Shown here piece by piece: positions 5,654 to 7,677 of a stretch of DNA of 7,677 nucleotides. Each line of letters opens with the position of its first letter. Position 1 is the stretch's first letter. The position numbers were made by a program, and so were the translations under genes. The DNA comes from an uncultured Mollicutes bacterium (GTDB lineage: Bacteria > Bacillota_I > Bacilli_A > RFN20 > CAG-826): assembly GCA_900542595.1 (NCBI GenBank), contig UQOB01000053.1, forward strand, positions 1 through 7,677, written 5' to 3'. The notes below the pieces were generated by a model, which saw only the letters and a list, made by a program, of their open reading frames with translations, had not been told where the DNA came from and ran no database searches.

Positions 5654-7627
5654 ATGAAGCTGAATTCCGTCCAATATGTAAAAGATTGTCTGGCCTGGTT
5701 AAGTAACCAAGACGAGACCTTAGAAAATTTATTTAAAGTCATTAAAAGCCATTACGGTAAAGAAATCGCCTCTATTTATTTTGATGAAGACAATAAAGTC
5801 GTCAAAATGAATTACCGGGAATATTTTTCTAATATCGATACCATTTCAAGGAAATTAACGAGTTTATTTAAGAACATCGAGGATGGTTCCCTGGTCGCTT
5901 TAAAGATTAAAAACTCACCAATTTGGCCGATACTTCTCTGGTCAATCTTAAAAGCCGGGCACCCGGTGTTCTTGATTGACGCCAGACTCCCCAAAGAGAA
6001 CACCCAAAACCTCTTAAACCAAGCCAAAGCCCAGGCTATCATCGTCAATGAAACCGATGACTACAATATCAAGACCTGGCGGGTCAATGAAATAAATCAA
6101 GCAGAAGAAATCGAAAAACCGGTTAAGTTCGCTAATACTATTTATTTCAGTAGCTCCGGCACCACCGGTGACGCCAAAATCATGGAGATGAACGGGAAGA
6201 ATATCTTCTTCCAGTTAAGAGAAGCTTACGATATTCCGCAAGAAAACGAAGTCTTAATCAGCCCAAAAAAGATTAGACTGCTCGCGATGATTCCTCTCCA
6301 CCACATCTTTGGTTTTGTCGCGGTGTTCCTCTGGTTTACTTTCTTTGGAAAAACCTTAGTCTATCCTCAAAGTATCGCCACCCCTGACTTAATGCACGCG
6401 ATAAAGAAGGGAAAAGTTACCCACCTCTTCAGCGTCCCGATGTTCTGGGATAGCGTCGCCACTTTAATCGAAAGGACGATGAAGATGAAGGGGTCGAAGA
6501 TGGAAAATCTCTTTAACAAACTGAAACTCTATAACTTAGGGGAAATCAGTAAGAAGGAAGCGGGTTTTGCAGGAACTAAGCTCTTCAATTACCTTTTAAA
6601 AACCAAAGCCTTAGGTTCCCAAATCGCCTTCTGTATCACCGGCGGCGGCTATATCAGCGAAGGCACCATGCGGACCATCAACGGTATCGGTTACCCCTTA
6701 TATAACGGCTACGGGATGACGGAAATTGGGGTCACCTCCGTTGAACTTAGTCCGAACGTTAAAGACCGGCTTAAATGTTCCATCGGGCACGCGATGCACG
6801 GGGTCACCTACCGGGTTGATGAAACCGAAGAACTCTACGTTAAAACCGATTGTTTACATGAAAAAGAAATCATTAAAGGGGTTGAAAGAGCCACTGTCAC
6901 TACCGAAGACGGCTTCTTTGCTACCGGCGATATCGCGACTTTAGATAAAGACGGAAGATGCTACATCAAAGGACGGAAGAAAGACGTCATCATCAGCACG
7001 AACGGGGAAAACGTTTATCCTGATGAAATCGAATTCTACTTCAAGAACATCAGCCACGTTAAAAATAGCGTTGTCTTTGGGAAAAAAGATGGAGCGAAAG
7101 AAAAAATCATCCTCGTCCTCGAGCTCGATAATAATGTCGATAAAGATGAACTTTCGAAGATGAAAGAAGAAATTAAGGATATCAATGATTCGCTCGCCAA
7201 TGAAAAGAAAGTCGAAGAAGTTTATCTTTATAAAAAAGCGATGCCTTTAGCCAATAATATCAAAGTCAAACGTTTCAAGATTAAAGAAGACTTTGAAAAG
7301 GCTAAAGAAAACTTCGCCACCATCGACGGGAATAGCTTAGAAAGGAAAGTAAATTTCGAAGGTTATAACGATAAAGACGTTGAAGAAACCAGTAAAAAGA
7401 TTAAAGAAATCTTTAGTAAGATTCTTCTCCTTCCGATCTTTAAGATCGATGGGGATGCCATCTGGACGAAAGATCTCGGGGGCGACAGCATGAGCTATAT
7501 CGCGCTCATGAGTGAGCTCGACGAAGCCTTCCACGTCGAGATTCCGGTCGAACAATACGGGAAAGTGGGGACTGTTAACGACTTCACCAAACTCATTTTG
7601 GACCTTAAAAAGGGAGAAAAGACGTAA
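5654..7627 (+). CDS. AMP-forming acyl ligase fused to a C-terminal acyl/peptidyl carrier domain
   Basis: This is a 657-residue protein of the ANL adenylating superfamily. The N-terminal adenylation domain (about 25-455) has the ATP-binding loop SSSGTTGDAK (166-175), HHIFGF (216-221), NGYGMTE (351-357) and ATGDIA (423-428). The hinge follows with KGRKKD (439-444) and NGENVYPDEIE (450-460). The C-terminal lid carries the catalytic lysine K537 in PLANNIKVKR. After a charged linker (about 541-577), a carrier domain (about 578-653) has DLGGDS, with S612 as the 4'-phosphopantetheine site. It should adenylate a carboxylic acid and thioesterify it on its own arm. The region 275-340 resembles long-chain acyl ligases of the FadD/very-long-chain type, which favours a fatty-acid substrate, but an amino or other acid is not excluded. 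No transmembrane segment or condensation/thioesterase domain is visible, so a separate partner must receive the acyl group. It is transcribed divergently from fmt with a strong AAAGGAG ribosome site. Confidence 0.93.
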   Translation: MKLNSVQYVKDCLAWLSNQDETLENLFKVIKSHYGKEIASIYFDEDNKVVKMNYREYFSNIDTISRKLTSLFKNIEDGSLVALKIKNSPIWPILLWSILKAGHPVFLIDARLPKENTQNLLNQAKAQAIIVNETDDYNIKTWRVNEINQAEEIEKPVKFANTIYFSSSGTTGDAKIMEMNGKNIFFQLREAYDIPQENEVLISPKKIRLLAMIPLHHIFGFVAVFLWFTFFGKTLVYPQSIATPDLMHAIKKGKVTHLFSVPMFWDSVATLIERTMKMKGSKMENLFNKLKLYNLGEISKKEAGFAGTKLFNYLLKTKALGSQIAFCITGGGYISEGTMRTINGIGYPLYNGYGMTEIGVTSVELSPNVKDRLKCSIGHAMHGVTYRVDETEELYVKTDCLHEKEIIKGVERATVTTEDGFFATGDIATLDKDGRCYIKGRKKDVIISTNGENVYPDEIEFYFKNISHVKNSVVFGKKDGAKEKIILVLELDNNVDKDELSKMKEEIKDINDSLANEKKVEEVYLYKKAMPLANNIKVKRFKIKEDFEKAKENFATIDGNSLERKVNFEGYNDKDVEETSKKIKEIFSKILLLPIFKIDGDAIWTKDLGGDSMSYIALMSELDEAFHVEIPVEQYGKVGTVNDFTKLILDLKKGEKT

Positions 7628-7640
7628 CTTGTAATAGTAA

Positions 7641-7677
7641 ATGCAACTTATCCTTCCGAAATTCGTTTTAACAAAGT
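7641..7677 (+). CDS. Possible start of the next plus-strand gene, 12 codons visible
   Basis: ATG at 7641 opens a frame reading MQLILPKFVLTK to the window end, 13 bases after the ligase stop and with no terminator between. A downstream partner in the same operon is plausible, for example an acyltransferase for the loaded carrier, but nothing in 12 residues identifies one. The nearest purine-rich site, AAGGGAG inside the end of the ligase gene, is about 24 bases away, too far for normal initiation. The start may therefore be wrong or depend on coupling. Confidence 0.3.
   Translation, partial: MQLILPKFVLTK

Noticed and set aside
5812..7555. Short open frames within the acyl ligase gene (5812-6048 minus, 6726-6944 plus, 7337-7555 minus)
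   Set aside because: All overlap well-supported ligase motifs or the carrier domain in other frames and have no independent support.
7625..7677. Stop-codon read-through extending the acyl ligase
   Set aside because: The frame stays open after TAA to the window end, but that is only 16 codons, and the carrier domain is already complete before the stop.
1..7677. Mycoplasma-type genetic code (TGA as Trp)
   Set aside because: The Trp positions checked use TGG, the four complete genes have normal family lengths under the standard code, and they end in TAG or TAA.
1..7677. CRISPR array, tRNA/rRNA, insertion sequence, prophage or defence island
   Set aside because: No spaced direct repeats, no tRNA-like fold, no transposase and no phage gene were seen; nearly all the window is accounted for by genes.

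Overview
The window looks like a chromosomal segment of a low-to-moderate GC Gram-positive bacterium (Bacillota, most likely a Bacilli or Erysipelotrichia-type lineage). This is inferred from the AT-rich sigma-A-like promoters, the strong GGAGG-type ribosome sites on the first genes of the transcription units, the CcpA/LacI-type operator, and the sequence character of LepA and Fmt. All Trp residues I checked use TGG, and no large gene contains an in-frame TGA. The standard code (table 11) therefore fits and the Mycoplasma code is not needed. I cannot name the species.

Layout, left to right. Bases 1-353 hold the 5' part of a membrane-protein gene on the minus strand that leaves the window. Upstream of it, 354-479 is a compact control region with a sigma-A-like promoter, a cre-like palindrome over its -35, two phased A-tracts, and the hairpin terminator of the preceding operon. 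Bases 480-5584 are a tightly packed minus-strand operon transcribed fmt -> nuclease/helicase -> lepA. Fmt formylates initiator tRNA. The helicase is an XPD/DinG-type superfamily 2 enzyme with an N-terminal RecB-like nuclease domain. LepA (EF4) is a ribosomal elongation GTPase. A 69-bp divergent promoter region (5585-5653) separates this operon from a plus-strand gene (5654-7627). That gene encodes an AMP-forming acyl ligase with its own C-terminal carrier (ACP/PCP) domain. A further plus-strand ORF may begin at 7641 and runs off the end.

How the genes relate: fmt and lepA are both translation genes, and the helicase sits between them with a TAATG stop/start overlap, so the three are probably co-expressed. 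The acyl ligase stands apart: it should activate a carboxylic acid, probably a fatty acid, and load it on its own carrier arm for a partner acyltransferase that is not visible here. I found no tRNA, rRNA, CRISPR array, insertion sequence or phage gene. The most notable items are the nuclease-helicase fusion inside a translation operon, the self-loading ligase/carrier protein, and the two compact regulatory regions. None can be called a new system from this window alone.
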